A stretch of DNA of 64,000 bases, taken from NCBI RefSeq assembly GCF_019802055.1, contig NZ_JAHVHW010000007.1, forward strand, positions 620,001-684,000, in the 5' to 3' direction. This DNA comes from Ferrimonas balearica. GTDB lineage: Bacteria; Pseudomonadota; Gammaproteobacteria; Enterobacterales; Shewanellaceae. Positions 18,613 through 27,471 of the stretch are shown piece by piece. The position numbers and the translations under genes are program-made. A model generated the notes under the pieces. That model made no database searches, was not told where the DNA came from, and was given only the letters and a program-made list of their open reading frames with translations. Positions within the stretch are counted from its first letter, which is position 1. Every line of letters starts with the position of its first letter.

Positions 18613-19729
18613 TCCGTTTAAGGCCCGGGCAGAGCAGCAACGTGCCCGTCGCCAAAGTGATGGTTTATGGCGCCAGCGTCACCTTATTGAAACGCTGGAT
18701 GGGCGCTTGTTGCGCTTTGACGGGCGCGAGTACCTCCAGTTTGCCAGCAACGATTACCTCGGGCTGGCAAAGGGTGGTGTAAGCGAACCGGCACAAGGGG
18801 CGGGCGCGTCCCCCTTGGTGACGGGCTATCATCCGGTTCACCGGGCACTTGAAACACGGCTGTGTGAGCTGACTGGCTACGAGTCCGCTCTGCTGTTCAG
18901 TTCTGGCTTTGCCGCCAACTCAGCCCCATTTTCCCTGATGGCAGAGGGAGACCGGGTGCTGGCGGACAAACTCAGCCACGCGTCGCTCATCGACGGTGCC
19001 CTGGCCAGTCCCGCCACATTGCGCCGTTTTCCCCATAACGATATGGGCACGCTGGCCCGCTGGCTGGAGGGCGCTGCGTCCCCGACGCTGGTGATCTCAG
19101 AATCGGTGTTCTCCATGGATGGCGACCGCGCACCGATGGCGGATTTGGTGCGTCTGTGCCAGCAGCATGGTGCTCTGAGCTGGCTGGATGACGCCCACGG
19201 CTTTGGTGTGATTGGCGAGTGCGGTCTTGGTGCGGTTGAGTTTGCTAAACCAGACCTGCTGACCCTCACCTTTGGCAAAGCGATGGGCGCGCAAGGGGCG
19301 GCACTGCTTGGGCCCTCCTGGCTGATTGAGGCCCTGCTGCAGCAAGCGCGTCACTACATCTACTCGACCGCACTGAGCGTGGACCAGGCGCAGCGGGTGC
19401 TGACCCAGCTGAATCGCTCAGCGGAGCCTGAACATCGAGCGCGCCTGTGGGCCAACGTACGCCACTTCCGGCAGCAGGCGCTGGCAGCAGGGCTGCAACT
19501 GACCGATGCCGACAGCCCCATTGTGCCGGTGATCACCGGCGATAATGCGCGAACCCTCGCGGCCGCAGAGGGGCTTAAGCAGAAGGGTATCTGGGTGCCC
19601 GCCATCCGTCCGCCCACCGTCCCCCGTGGCGAAGGACGGCTTCGGGTGGTGCTCAATGCCGCTCATACGGTAAGCGACATTGACCGTCTGGTTCAGGCCC
19701 TGGTTGAGGTGCTGGAGGCGGGGGTATGA
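18599..19729 (+). CDS. bioF: 8-amino-7-oxononanoate synthase
   Basis: A 376-residue PLP enzyme condensing pimeloyl-ACP with alanine to KAPA. Motifs: [10 protein letters not shown] near the N-terminus, [10 protein letters not shown], the cofactor Asp/His pair in LDDAHGFGV, and the PLP lysine in [11 protein letters not shown] took the ATG at 18599, which overlaps the bioB stop by 14 bases; a longer frame from 18548 reads through bioB out of frame and has no support. The last bases overlap bioC as ATGA. Confidence 0.96.
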   Translation: MPPVNPFKARAEQQRARRQSDGLWRQRHLIETLDGRLLRFDGREYLQFASNDYLGLAKGGVSEPAQGAGASPLVTGYHPVHRALETRLCELTGYESALLFSSGFAANSAPFSLMAEGDRVLADKLSHASLIDGALASPATLRRFPHNDMGTLARWLEGAASPTLVISESVFSMDGDRAPMADLVRLCQQHGALSWLDDAHGFGVIGECGLGAVEFAKPDLLTLTFGKAMGAQGAALLGPSWLIEALLQQARHYIYSTALSVDQAQRVLTQLNRSAEPEHRARLWANVRHFRQQALAAGLQLTDADSPIVPVITGDNARTLAAAEGLKQKGIWVPAIRPPTVPRGEGRLRVVLNAAHTVSDIDRLVQALVEVLEAGV

Positions 19730-20457
19730 CTCAGGCGATTGCCAGTTGTTTTGGCCGAGCGGCGACGATTTACGACCAGCACGCTCATCTTCAACGGCGG
19801 GCAGCAGAGCGACTGCTGAGCGAGACCGACGACGGCGGTCTCTGGCTTGATCTGGGCACCGGTACCGGTCATGTTGCCCGCAATCTGGCGGCCGAACGGG
19901 TGATCGCCCTGGATCTGGCGCTGCCGATGCTGCAACAGGCACAGGCGCTTGGCACCCCCAACGGGCTTTGTGGTGACATCATGTCCCTGCCGATTCAGGC
20001 GGCCAGTGTTGACGGCATTGCTGCCAACCTCTCCCTGCAGTGGTGCGATCCCTTGTCAGACACGCTGGCGGAGCTGGCCCGGGTTGCCCGACCAGGGGCC
20101 AAATTACTGGCCACTCTTCCGCTGGCCCACACCTTTCCGGAGCTGCGGCCCTTAACCGAACGGGGTCAACTGGCCTGTAACCGGTTTGCTGACCTTCAAG
20201 AACTGAAGCAACGGTTGCAGGAGAGTCCCTGGTCCGCGTTTCAGCTTCACCCCTTTACCGAAGTGGTCCATTTCGACTCCGTCCGGGCGCTGCTGGGCCA
20301 CTTTAAGGCCACCGGCGCTCACCACAGTCAGGCGCGGCAAAGCGGCCTGCGAGGGCGGGCATGGTGGCACGCTTTGAATGAGCAACTGAGTCAGCATCGC
20401 ACCTCCGAGGGGTTCCCCCTGACCTGGGAGTTGGTGCTGGTGGAGGCAACACGATGA
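19726..20457 (+). CDS. bioC: Malonyl-ACP O-methyltransferase BioC
   Basis: A 243-residue SAM-dependent methyltransferase that masks malonyl-ACP so the fatty acid machinery can build pimeloyl-ACP. SAM-binding motif I is LDLGTGTGHVA (near residues 44-54), with an acidic DLA in motif II. An ATGA overlap links it to bioF and another to bioD. The matching esterase BioH is not encoded in this window. Confidence 0.94.
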   Translation: MTQAIASCFGRAATIYDQHAHLQRRAAERLLSETDDGGLWLDLGTGTGHVARNLAAERVIALDLALPMLQQAQALGTPNGLCGDIMSLPIQAASVDGIAANLSLQWCDPLSDTLAELARVARPGAKLLATLPLAHTFPELRPLTERGQLACNRFADLQELKQRLQESPWSAFQLHPFTEVVHFDSVRALLGHFKATGAHHSQARQSGLRGRAWWHALNEQLSQHRTSEGFPLTWELVLVEATR

Positions 20458-21134
20458 TCTACTTTGTCACCGGCACCGATACCGAAGTGGGTAAGACCCG
20501 CGTCAGCGCCGGGCTGCTGGCTGCCGCAAAGGCCGAAGGATTCACGACGCTTGGCCTGAAGCCGATTGCCGCTGGCTGTGAGGCGACACCGGAGGGGCTA
20601 AAAAATGAGGATGCGCTGGCACTGATGGCGGCCAGTACCCTGAGGTTACCCTATCGCGATGTGAACCCCATCGCTCTGGCACCGCCGATAGCGCCCCACA
20701 TTGCTGCGGCGGAGGTGGGTCAACCCATCCAAGTCGAACGATTGGCTGCTGCTATGCCACGCCAGGGGATGAGTGATGTTGATCTCTGCCTGGTTGAAGG
20801 GGCCGGGGGGTGGCGTCTGCCGATTGGACAGGGTCAGACGCTGCCGCAATGGGTGGCGCAAGAGGGCTGGCCGGTGGTGATGGTGGTCGGGATGAAGCTG
20901 GGCTGTCTGAACCATGCGCTGTTGACCGCAGAGGCAATTCGAGCGGATGGTCTGACACTGGCGGGTTGGATCGCCAATCGGGTGGATCCCGCCATGAGCC
21001 GTTACCAGGATAACCTGGAGACGCTCAAAGCGATGTTGGATGCGCCGCTGCTGGCGGAGGTCCCGTTTCTGGAAAATGAAGCCGCCTCCACGCATCTGGC
21101 AGAAGCGGCTCACCGTCTTACAGCAGGCGGCTGA
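20454..21134 (+). CDS. bioD: Dethiobiotin synthetase
   Basis: A 226-residue ATP-dependent enzyme closing the ureido ring from DAPA and CO2. The P-loop [12 protein letters not shown] starts at residue 7, and EGAGGW and the Asn-Arg-Val region are also seen. It is the last gene of bioBFCD. Its final 17 bases overlap the converging pepE gene. Confidence 0.95.
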   Translation: MIYFVTGTDTEVGKTRVSAGLLAAAKAEGFTTLGLKPIAAGCEATPEGLKNEDALALMAASTLRLPYRDVNPIALAPPIAPHIAAAEVGQPIQVERLAAAMPRQGMSDVDLCLVEGAGGWRLPIGQGQTLPQWVAQEGWPVVMVVGMKLGCLNHALLTAEAIRADGLTLAGWIANRVDPAMSRYQDNLETLKAMLDAPLLAEVPFLENEAASTHLAEAAHRLTAGG

Positions 21135-21825
21135 GGTCGGAGCCCGGTTCTATCGGTTGCTTTTGGGAGCTGCCCTGGAACAGGAACGCGTCTTTCTCTC
21201 CTAACAGCACCAGGGCATCACCCTGACGTTTCAGAGCGGTGCCCTCCTGAATGCCCACTACCGGCATCAGGGGATCCACGCAGGTAAACTCCTGCAAGCG
21301 CTGTTCACGGGTTTCGCCGTGATGCCCCGGAGGGTGGAAGTCGATGTAGTGAGGGTTCAGCTGGAACGGCACCAGACGCAGCGCCTCAAAAGTCGGGGGC
21401 TGGATGATCGGCATATCGTTGGTGGTACGGATGCTGTCACCCGCCACATTGGAACCCGCACTCCAACCGATGTACTTCATGCCGTTGCCAACCTGCTCCC
21501 GAAGCGCCTCCACCAGATTGTGGTGATACAACTCGTGCAGCAGGTGGAAGGTGTTTCCGCCTCCAATCATGACCCCATCATATTCACCCAGCGATTGGGC
21601 GGGATCGCTCAGCTGATGGGCACTGTCGAGCGTAAAGTCCAGTGAATCCAGTGCGGCGGATACCTTCTGGTGGTAGTCGTCGTAACTGATGCTGACCCCG
21701 GCGTAGGGGATAAAGAGCCAACGACTGCCGGGCTGAACCATGTCAGCCATCCACTTCAGTGCATGACTCAGATAGGGCGTATCGTCGGCTTTTGAGCTGC
21801 TGAGCAGCAACAGGGACAGGCTCAT
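21118..21825 (-). CDS. pepE: Dipeptidase E (alpha-aspartyl dipeptidase)
   Basis: A 235-residue S51 serine peptidase cleaving Asp-X dipeptides in the cytosol. The nucleophile Ser lies in GWSAGSN, and [18 protein letters not shown] and [11 protein letters not shown] match E. coli PepE. The ATG at 21825 has GGAG 7-8 bases upstream; a TTG start at 21840 would swallow that site. It converges on bioD with overlapping ends. Confidence 0.94.
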   Translation of the reverse strand: MSLSLLLLSSSKADDTPYLSHALKWMADMVQPGSRWLFIPYAGVSISYDDYHQKVSAALDSLDFTLDSAHQLSDPAQSLGEYDGVMIGGGNTFHLLHELYHHNLVEALREQVGNGMKYIGWSAGSNVAGDSIRTTNDMPIIQPPTFEALRLVPFQLNPHYIDFHPPGHHGETREQRLQEFTCVDPLMPVVGIQEGTALKRQGDALVLLGEKDAFLFQGSSQKQPIEPGSDLSRLL

Positions 21826-22017
21826 GGGTGATCTCCGCAAATTATGAGTTTTTGCTTTTAAAAATCAGAGGTTAACGACAGTTTAGCAAGGCGTTACGCA
21901 GACTGAAATGACGAGAAGGGACAGCAAGGCCAGGGCCACATGCCAAAGTGGCCATTCAGGAAGAACCATTGGAGATAAAGATAGATCAGATTCCTCTGAT
22001 AGATCCATATCTTGTGG

Positions 22018-22045
22018 TTGTTATCGACAAAAAGTGCCATATACT
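22018..22045 (+). promoter_or_regulatory. Promoter of a candidate small RNA
   Basis: A TTGTTA -35, 16-base spacer and TATACT -10. Transcription would begin near 22052 and meet a strong terminator about 50 bases later. Confidence 0.5.
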
Positions 22046-22051
22046 GACAAT

Positions 22052-22110
22052 CAATGCTGTACGGTGTCCCAAACCGAGTTTATAAAGCCGCCTCCCCAGG
22101 GCGGCTTTTT
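22052..22110 (+). ncRNA. Candidate short non-coding RNA
   Basis: The segment between the promoter at 22018-22045 and the terminator at 22085-22110 would give an RNA of about 60 nt whose 3' half is the terminator hairpin. No ORF with a ribosome site is present, and neither neighbour explains the terminator: pepE runs the other way and htpX starts after it. I do not recognise a known family. Confidence 0.4.
22085..22110 (+). terminator. Orphan rho-independent terminator
   Basis: An AAGCCGCC-tccccag-GGCGGCTT stem is followed by TTT-C. No plus-strand gene ends before it. Confidence 0.85.
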
Positions 22111-22145
22111 CTTACCGCTCTATACGTTTCTTTACGTTTTCCAAT

Positions 22146-22174
22146 CTTGAAAACCTTTCACCGGACCCCGATCA
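22146..22174 (+). promoter_or_regulatory. htpX: Sigma-32 heat-shock promoter of htpX
   Basis: CTTGAA-N14-CCCCGATCA closely matches the sigma-32 consensus (CTTGAA, then CCCCATnT). It lies 52 bases before the htpX ATG. htpX is a known heat-shock gene in E. coli. Confidence 0.75.
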
Positions 22175-22225
22175 TTCTGTCATGGGCGCCCGGCACCGGG
22201 CACTCGACCATTATTAGGAGAAACA

Positions 22226-23104
22226 ATGAAGCGCATCTTCCTCTTTTTGCTGACCAACCTTGCTGTTGTGCTGGTGCTGGGCATTGTCCTGAGCATCATC
22301 ACCTCTGTTTTGGGGATCCAGCTCCACAGCTACACCGGTATCCTGGTGCTGGCGGCGGTGTTTGGTTTTGGCGGCTCTCTGCTCTCTCTGCAGATGTCCA
22401 AGTGGATGGCGAAAAAGTCGATGGGTCTGCACGTGATCGAGCAGCCGCGCGATGAAACCGAAGCCTGGCTGCTGGACACCGTTGCCCGTCAGGCTCAGCA
22501 AGCCGGTATCAAAATGCCGGAAGTGGCGATCTACTCCGGCCCGGAGATGAACGCCTTTGCCACCGGCCCCAGCCGCAACAACTCTCTGGTCGCGGTTTCC
22601 ACCGGCCTGATGTACGGCATGAACCGTGACGAAGTGGAAGCGGTTCTGGCCCACGAAGTGAGCCACGTTGCCAACGGTGACATGGTGACCATGGCCCTGA
22701 TCCAGGGTGTGGTGAACACCTTTGTTATCTTCGCAGCCCGACTGATTGCCGGTACCGTCAGCAACGTACTGAGCAGCGATGAGGACAGTGGTGAAGAAGC
22801 CAGCTACATGACCTACATGGTGGTCTCTTTCATCCTGGAGATGATCTTCGGCGTGCTGGCGTCCGTCATCGTGATGTACTTCTCCCGTCAGCGCGAGTTC
22901 CGCGCCGATGCGGGTGGTGCTGCTCTGGCAGGTCGCGAGAAGATGATTGCCGCACTCGAGCGTCTGCGCCACGGCCCGGAAAGCTCCATGCCGGCAAACA
23001 TGGCCGCATTCGGCATCAACGGTAAAGGCGGCAGCCTGACCGAACTGTTTATGAGCCACCCGCCCCTGGAGCAGCGCATCGATACCCTGCGCAGCGGCGC
23101 ATAA
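22226..23104 (+). CDS. htpX: Membrane zinc protease HtpX
   Basis: A 292-residue inner-membrane M48 metalloprotease that helps degrade damaged membrane proteins. Two N-terminal helices (about 4-26 and 35-58) precede the HEVSH zinc site near residue 140. Two more hydrophobic segments follow, with the third zinc ligand region ([10 protein letters not shown]). Length matches E. coli HtpX (293). AGGAGAAAC precedes the ATG. Confidence 0.97.
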   Translation: MKRIFLFLLTNLAVVLVLGIVLSIITSVLGIQLHSYTGILVLAAVFGFGGSLLSLQMSKWMAKKSMGLHVIEQPRDETEAWLLDTVARQAQQAGIKMPEVAIYSGPEMNAFATGPSRNNSLVAVSTGLMYGMNRDEVEAVLAHEVSHVANGDMVTMALIQGVVNTFVIFAARLIAGTVSNVLSSDEDSGEEASYMTYMVVSFILEMIFGVLASVIVMYFSRQREFRADAGGAALAGREKMIAALERLRHGPESSMPANMAAFGINGKGGSLTELFMSHPPLEQRIDTLRSGA

Positions 23105-23117
23105 CGGCAAGTGAATG

Positions 23118-23150
23118 AAAGACGGCGACCCTCGGGTCGCCGTTTTTGTT
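23118..23150 (+). terminator. Terminator of htpX
   Basis: An ACGGCGACC-ctc-GGGTCGCCGT stem is followed by five T residues. Confidence 0.9.
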
Positions 23151-23372
23151 TATGGAATGATGCCCTGAGCCAACGGATAATGCAGTCACAAGTGCTTGCG
23201 TTGAGTCCACTATCCTCATATACCTAATACAACACAGAAAAATGACTGTGAGACAAAGACTTGTAGAGCCTGAACTGGACTCATTGCGGTAACGCCAGGG
23301 CTCAACTAGTTTTTATGAACTGTGTGAGCATACCGAAGTCCGCTGCGGGCTAAGGTTTTGGAGGATAGAAAC

Positions 23373-23690
23373 GTGTTTAAACAACTGCTCTGTGCCCTGT
23401 TTGGTCTGGGCTTGGCTTTTGGTGTGGTCGCCGCCGATACCCTGGCGGATATGCATGCGGAGATGAATGGCTGTGAAAGCTGCCATCAGGATGGTACGCC
23501 TTCAAGTGACTATGCCTACGAAAACGAACAGTGTGTCTCCTGCCACGGTGCTGAGTCAGAGCTGCCGGGCGAGCAACATGCAGCGCATGCGGACATTCTG
23601 GTGTGCTCCGACTGCCATAAACCTCATGAGATGGAAGTTGGCCAGAAGCCCACTTGCGATGCTTGTCATGATGATGGCCGTCAGCCGTAA
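23373..23690 (+). CDS. cctA: Small periplasmic tetraheme cytochrome c (STC/CctA family)
   Basis: A 105-residue precursor of a soluble electron shuttle. A signal peptide (FKQLLCALFGLGLAFGVVA-A) is followed by about 85 residues with four heme motifs: CESCH, CVSCH, CSDCH and CDACH. The order and the C-terminal GQKP-TC-x2-CHDDGR block match Shewanella STC, which carries electrons between CymA-type proteins and outer-membrane partners. The start is GTG at 23373 with GGAGG 8 bases upstream; the in-frame TTG at 23358 lies before that site. It is followed by its own terminator. Confidence 0.93.
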   Translation: MFKQLLCALFGLGLAFGVVAADTLADMHAEMNGCESCHQDGTPSSDYAYENEQCVSCHGAESELPGEQHAAHADILVCSDCHKPHEMEVGQKPTCDACHDDGRQP

Positions 23691-23711
23691 TCGGTGAAGA
23701 CGAGTCACAGT

Positions 23712-23740
23712 AAACGCCGGCATTGACCGGCGTTTTTCTT
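23712..23740 (+). terminator. Terminator of the first STC gene
   Basis: An AAACGCCGG-cattga-CCGGCGTTT stem plus T-run. Confidence 0.9.
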
Positions 23741-23926
23741 TTCGCGAAAGGATGTCAGTTCATTGATATTCGTCACTTTATTCAACCAGAATTCTGGAAT
23801 TCTGCGATCTGATCAATGGTTTGTCTCATTCTGACTTGATACAGTGTGCGCGTCTTCAAGTTGGGGTCTTACTGTCTTATGCAGGGATCACTGACTTGGG
23901 CAATATACTGTGTGAGGATGAGAAAA

Positions 23927-24226
23927 ATGTTCAAACAACTGCTGATCGCACTGTTCGGTGCCGGCCTGGCTTTCGGTGTTGCTGCCGCCAGCGTCGTTTC
24001 CGACATGCACGCCGACATGTCCGGCTGTGAAACCTGCCACGCTGACGGCATGCCGTCTGACGACGGTGCGCACGAAGCTGCTGCTTGTGCTGACTGCCAC
24101 GGTGGCATGGCTGATATGGCCGAGCCCCACCCGCAGCACGATGGCATGATGGAGTGTACCGACTGCCACAACGTGCACGAAGACCAGGTAGGTCAGGCTC
24201 CGGCCACTTGTGACAACTGTCACTAA
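23927..24226 (+). CDS. Second small tetraheme cytochrome c (STC-like)
   Basis: A 99-residue tandem paralogue of the gene at 23373. Its opening MFKQLL-ALFG-GLAFGV is nearly the same, and it has four hemes: CETCH, CADCH, CTDCH and CDNCH. It is rich in Met, Asp and His, and stops at the His of the last heme motif, so the C-terminal tail of STC (CHDDGR...) is missing. Start at 23927 with GAGG 9 bases upstream; an ATG at 23918 touches that site and is unlikely. It has its own terminator. Probably a second periplasmic shuttle with altered charge or partner. Confidence 0.88.
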   Translation: MFKQLLIALFGAGLAFGVAAASVVSDMHADMSGCETCHADGMPSDDGAHEAAACADCHGGMADMAEPHPQHDGMMECTDCHNVHEDQVGQAPATCDNCH

Positions 24227-24233
24227 CAGCAAG

Positions 24234-24259
24234 AACGCCGCATAAAGCGGCGTTTTTTT
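24234..24259 (+). terminator. Terminator of the second STC gene
   Basis: An AACGCCGC-ataaa-GCGGCGTT stem with seven T residues. Confidence 0.9.
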
Positions 24260-24333
24260 ATGGGCCGGCGTCAGTCCGGTTTCCTTATTGCTTCTCCCTG
24301 CCTACAATGTCGCCCTCAGATCAGGAGGGCCAG

Positions 24334-25002
24334 ATGCAGTATCCCGTCAACGAAATCTTTGAAACCATCCAGGGCGAAGGCCACTTTACCGGTGTGCCGG
24401 CCGTTTTCCTGCGCCTGCAGGGTTGCCCGGTCGGGTGTGCCTGGTGCGATACCCGCCATACCTGGGAGGTGGATTCCAAAGATGAGGTGACCCAGGACGC
24501 CGTGATTGGCGCAGGTGATGGTGAGCCCCGCTGGGCTGGCTGGGATCTGGATACGCTGGTGGCGCATCTGACTGGCCCGCAGTACCGGGCCCGGCATCTG
24601 GTGATTACCGGTGGTGAACCCTGCCTCTATGACCTGCGACCGCTCACCGAGCGGATGCACGCTGCGGGATGGCGCTGCCAGATCGAAACCTCAGGCTGTT
24701 TTGAGGTGCTGACCCATCCGGACACCTGGGTAACGGTATCCCCAAAAATCGGCATGAAAGGGGGCCTTGAAGTTCAGCGTTCAGCGCTGGAGCGGGCCGA
24801 CGAGATCAAACATCCGGTGGCGATGCAGAAGCACATTGATGAACTGGATGCGTTGCTGGAAGGTGTGGATCTGAGTGGAAAGACCGTGGCGCTGCAGCCG
24901 ATCAGCCAGCAGCATCGTGCCAATGAGTTGTGTGTGCGGGTCTGCATCGAGCGCAACTGGCGTCTGTCGATCCAGACCCACAAATACCTGAATATCGATT
25001 AA
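24334..25002 (+). CDS. queE: 7-carboxy-7-deazaguanine synthase QueE
   Basis: A 222-residue radical SAM enzyme making CDG from carboxytetrahydropterin, the product of QueD, on the path to queuosine. The iron-sulfur motif C-x3-C-x2-C is in [15 protein letters not shown], as in E. coli QueE, and [10 protein letters not shown] is the GGE motif. GGAGG lies 5 bases before the ATG at 24334; a frame extending to 24307 begins upstream of it. It converges with queD, overlapping by 4 bases. Confidence 0.96.
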   Translation: MQYPVNEIFETIQGEGHFTGVPAVFLRLQGCPVGCAWCDTRHTWEVDSKDEVTQDAVIGAGDGEPRWAGWDLDTLVAHLTGPQYRARHLVITGGEPCLYDLRPLTERMHAAGWRCQIETSGCFEVLTHPDTWVTVSPKIGMKGGLEVQRSALERADEIKHPVAMQKHIDELDALLEGVDLSGKTVALQPISQQHRANELCVRVCIERNWRLSIQTHKYLNID

Positions 25003-25367
25003 GCGTCGGGGCCGCGGTATTTGCAGCCTGACGTGCAGGTTTCCTTAATCGCCACTTCACACAGCTGAGGCAGACTGGGCTTCAGCTCGTTCCAGATCCA
25101 CTTGGCCAGCACTTCACTGGTGGGGTTCTCCAGACCGGGGATGTCATTGAGGTAGTGGTGGTCAAGCCGCTCCCAGATCGGTTTAAAGTGGGCTTTCAGT
25201 TCGGCAAAGTCCATGACCCAGCCTGTATGAGGATCCACCTCGCCACTGACGCTGATGCGCACCAGGAAGGAGTGACCATGCAGGCGACCACACTTGTGAC
25301 CCGTGGGGACATGCGGCAGCTTGTGCGCCGCTTCGAAGGTAAACTCTTTATAGATCTCGACGGACAT
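24999..25367 (-). CDS. queD: 6-carboxy-5,6,7,8-tetrahydropterin synthase QueD
   Basis: A 122-residue enzyme converting dihydroneopterin triphosphate to CPH4 for queuosine. The zinc-binding His of FEAAHKLP and HGHSF, the catalytic Cys of [10 protein letters not shown], and the block [18 protein letters not shown] are all present. Length matches E. coli QueD (121). The ATG at 25367 is preferred over a GTG at 25406 because the family starts there, though only a weak GAAG precedes it. Tail-to-tail with queE, its pathway neighbour. Confidence 0.95.
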   Translation of the reverse strand: MSVEIYKEFTFEAAHKLPHVPTGHKCGRLHGHSFLVRISVSGEVDPHTGWVMDFAELKAHFKPIWERLDHHYLNDIPGLENPTSEVLAKWIWNELKPSLPQLCEVAIKETCTSGCKYRGPDA

Positions 25368-25589
25368 AACTTCGGACTGACGATAAAGGGGCGCCAAGTT
25401 TGCCACGCCGCCGCTACTCAGGCAACCTGTGGCCCCTTGGTCAAATTAGTAATACCTTAGTAACCCTAGGGTTAATATCGATAATTCCGAATTTTCGTTC
25501 GAGTCGTTCCGTTTAATCGATTGGCACTAACCGCCTAATTCAGGTAGAAATTGTTTTTGGTTTCGTTCGAATTTTGGCAGGAGACGAGC

Positions 25590-25799
25590 ATGAAGAGGAT
25601 TTTGGGCAGTGTAGCAGCCCTGCTGCTGATGGGTTGTGGAGGTCCGGAAGCCACTTGGGTCCATCCAACCAAAGACGGGCAAGGGTTTATGCAGGACCGT
25701 GATCACTGTAACCGTCGTACCGATGAGAGTGCAGCGAACTTTAACGACCGGTTTGCCCAGTGCATGCAGCAGCGTGGCTGGACACTGGAATCTCACTAA
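25590..25799 (+). CDS. Small lipoprotein of unknown function
   Basis: A 69-residue protein with a lipoprotein signal (MKRILGSVAALLLMGC, lipobox LMGC, Cys16). The 54-residue mature part has two more Cys residues (HCNRR, QCMQQRGW) that could form a disulfide. GGAG lies 6 bases before the ATG, and a terminator follows. I do not recognise a named family; the mature part resembles short outer-membrane lipoproteins with a conserved C-terminal CMxxRGW ending. Confidence 0.75.
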   Translation: MKRILGSVAALLLMGCGGPEATWVHPTKDGQGFMQDRDHCNRRTDESAANFNDRFAQCMQQRGWTLESH

Positions 25800-25825
25800 G
25801 TCAGTGTGAGATTCGGGAAAGAAAT

Positions 25826-25852
25826 AGGGAGACCAAAGGGTCTCCCTTTTTT
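25826..25852 (+). terminator. Terminator of the small lipoprotein gene
   Basis: An AGGGAGACC-aaag-GGTCTCCCT stem followed by five T residues. Confidence 0.9.
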
Positions 25853-25891
25853 GTGTATGGTGTAAACACACCGGTTTCCAAGGAACGCCCG

Positions 25892-26803
25892 ATGAAAAAA
25901 ACGATACCTGTCTCCCCGGATGAGCATCAGGTGCTTGAACATAAAGGCACGGAGCGACCCTTCAGTGGTCGGTTTCTCACCCTGACGGATGAGGGGACTT
26001 ACTGCTGTCGCCGGTGTCAGGCACCGCTGTTTCGTTCAGACCACAAGTTTGAGTCCGGCTGTGGCTGGCCCGCTTTTGACGATGAGATCGCCGGGGCGAT
26101 CCGTCGTGAAACCGATGCGGATGGACGTCGCACCGAAATTCTGTGTGCCACCTGCGATGGCCATCTCGGCCATGTGTTCGAGGGTGAGCAACTGACTCCT
26201 AAGAATCTGCGGCATTGCGTGAATGCCCTCGCGATGAGCTTTACTCCCGCAACGGTAACCACGGGATCTGAAACGGCGGTATTGGGTGGCGGCTGCTTCT
26301 GGTGCCTGGAGGCGCTGTTTCAGCGTGTCATTGGTGTCGAGTCGGTCACCAGTGGCTATGCCGGGGGCGAGGCAAAAGACGCCGATTATCGAACCGTGTG
26401 CGGCGGTCAGAGTGGCCATATTGAGGTGATTAAGGTGGTGTTTGACCCCAGTGTCCTCAGTTTCGGGCAACTGCTGGAGCTGTTTTTTGATTGTCACGAT
26501 CCCACCAGTTGGGATCAGCAGGGGGCAGACAAAGGCAGTCAGTACCGCAGCGCCATCTTCTGTCAGAGTGAAGCCCAGCGTGAAACCGCCCTCGGGCAGA
26601 TTAAGGCACTGGAGCAGATGGGACGGGGCAGGGTGGTGACCGAATTAAGGGATGCGGAAACCTTCCACTCCGCCGAGGATTACCACCAGGACTACTTCAA
26701 TCAGAACCGTGAACAACCCTACTGTCACTGGAACATCCGGCCCAAGCTGGCTGCTCTGACTCAGAAATATGCCGATCGCCTGCAGCCGGAGGAGGAGGGC
26801 TAA
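25892..26803 (+). CDS. msrBA: Fused methionine sulfoxide reductase MsrB-MsrA
   Basis: A 303-residue bifunctional enzyme repairing both R- and S-methionine sulfoxide. The N-terminal MsrB domain (about 1-125) has two zinc Cys pairs (CCRRC and CATC) and the catalytic Cys in RHCVNALAM. The C-terminal MsrA domain (about 128-300) begins with AVLGGGCFWCLE, the catalytic Cys motif, and keeps the Y-R-S-A-I-F and Y-H-Q-D-Y-F blocks. No signal peptide, so cytosolic. AAGGAA precedes the ATG. The B-then-A order is the less common arrangement in bacterial fusions. Confidence 0.95.
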   Translation: MKKTIPVSPDEHQVLEHKGTERPFSGRFLTLTDEGTYCCRRCQAPLFRSDHKFESGCGWPAFDDEIAGAIRRETDADGRRTEILCATCDGHLGHVFEGEQLTPKNLRHCVNALAMSFTPATVTTGSETAVLGGGCFWCLEALFQRVIGVESVTSGYAGGEAKDADYRTVCGGQSGHIEVIKVVFDPSVLSFGQLLELFFDCHDPTSWDQQGADKGSQYRSAIFCQSEAQRETALGQIKALEQMGRGRVVTELRDAETFHSAEDYHQDYFNQNREQPYCHWNIRPKLAALTQKYADRLQPEEEG

Positions 26804-26908
26804 CCCCGACAAGTACCAAGAGGGCAGCCAGACTGGTGAAGAGCCCCACTGGCGGCTTGGGATAAGTTTCGTTAGGGTAGGGCCATCTGTTTAAGGAGGC
26901 TCTTACCC

Positions 26909-27412
26909 GTGTCTGTCAGTGACATTATCAACGCCCGTCCAGCGCCGGTCGGCTCCATTCTGGTGGTCTGCATGGGCAACATCTGCCGCTCTCCCACGGC
27001 TGAGGCGGTGTTTCGTCATCGCGCCTCGGGGCTGGGTCTGGATCTGCAGATCGATTCAGCAGGGACCATCGCCTATCACGCCGGAGAGGGGCCGGACCCG
27101 CGGTCCCGCTCGGCGGGTGAGGCAAGAGGCTATGACTTCTCCGGTATCGTGGCGCGTCAGATCCGTAAGGTGGACCTGGAGCGGTTTGATCTGGTTCTGG
27201 CCGCAGACCAGCAAAACCTGGCGGATATTCAGCGTCTGGCCACTGGCGGCGTTCATGCGCATGTTGGCCTGATCCTCGATAGCCTGGGGCAGGGCAGCCG
27301 CGAAGTGCCGGATCCCTACTACGGTGGCGCACGAGGCTTTGAGCAGGTGCTGGACCTGATTGAAGCCGCTGCCGATGGCTGGTTGTCGGCACTCAGGTCG
27401 CAATATCGTTAA
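26909..27412 (+). CDS. Low-molecular-weight protein tyrosine phosphatase family protein
   Basis: A 167-residue cytosolic phosphatase. The P-loop C-x5-R-S is CMGNICRS (Cys about 22), and the acid/base Asp is in DPYYGG near residue 134. A short extra N-terminus precedes the usual VVCMGN strand. The start is GTG with AAGGAGG about 10 bases upstream. It stands alone, ending at a bidirectional terminator shared with rne, so the substrate cannot be read from context; it lacks the exopolysaccharide neighbours that mark Wzb types. Confidence 0.9.
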   Translation: MSVSDIINARPAPVGSILVVCMGNICRSPTAEAVFRHRASGLGLDLQIDSAGTIAYHAGEGPDPRSRSAGEARGYDFSGIVARQIRKVDLERFDLVLAADQQNLADIQRLATGGVHAHVGLILDSLGQGSREVPDPYYGGARGFEQVLDLIEAAADGWLSALRSQYR

Positions 27413-27431
27413 GCGTTCTTGCAGGCAAAAA

Positions 27432-27457
27432 AAAAGCCACCCAATCGGGTGGCTTTT
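27432..27457. terminator. Bidirectional terminator between the phosphatase gene and rne
   Basis: AAAAGCCACCC-aatc-GGGTGGCTTTT, with an A-run before and T-run after, serving the two converging genes. Confidence 0.88.
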
Positions 27458-27471
27458 CTGTGTGGGAGTGA

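Larger units (their letters stand above)
21826..22225. other. Intergenic region between pepE and htpX
   Basis: This 400-base gap holds a complete promoter and terminator pair with no ORF between (22018-22110, a small RNA candidate), then a sigma-32 promoter for htpX (22146-22174). The first 190 bases show nothing I recognise. Confidence 0.5.

Noticed and set aside
23904-23909. TATACT as promoter -10 for the second STC gene
   Set aside because: The predicted start would fall on the ribosome site, leaving about 11 bases of leader, and no -35 is at the right distance.
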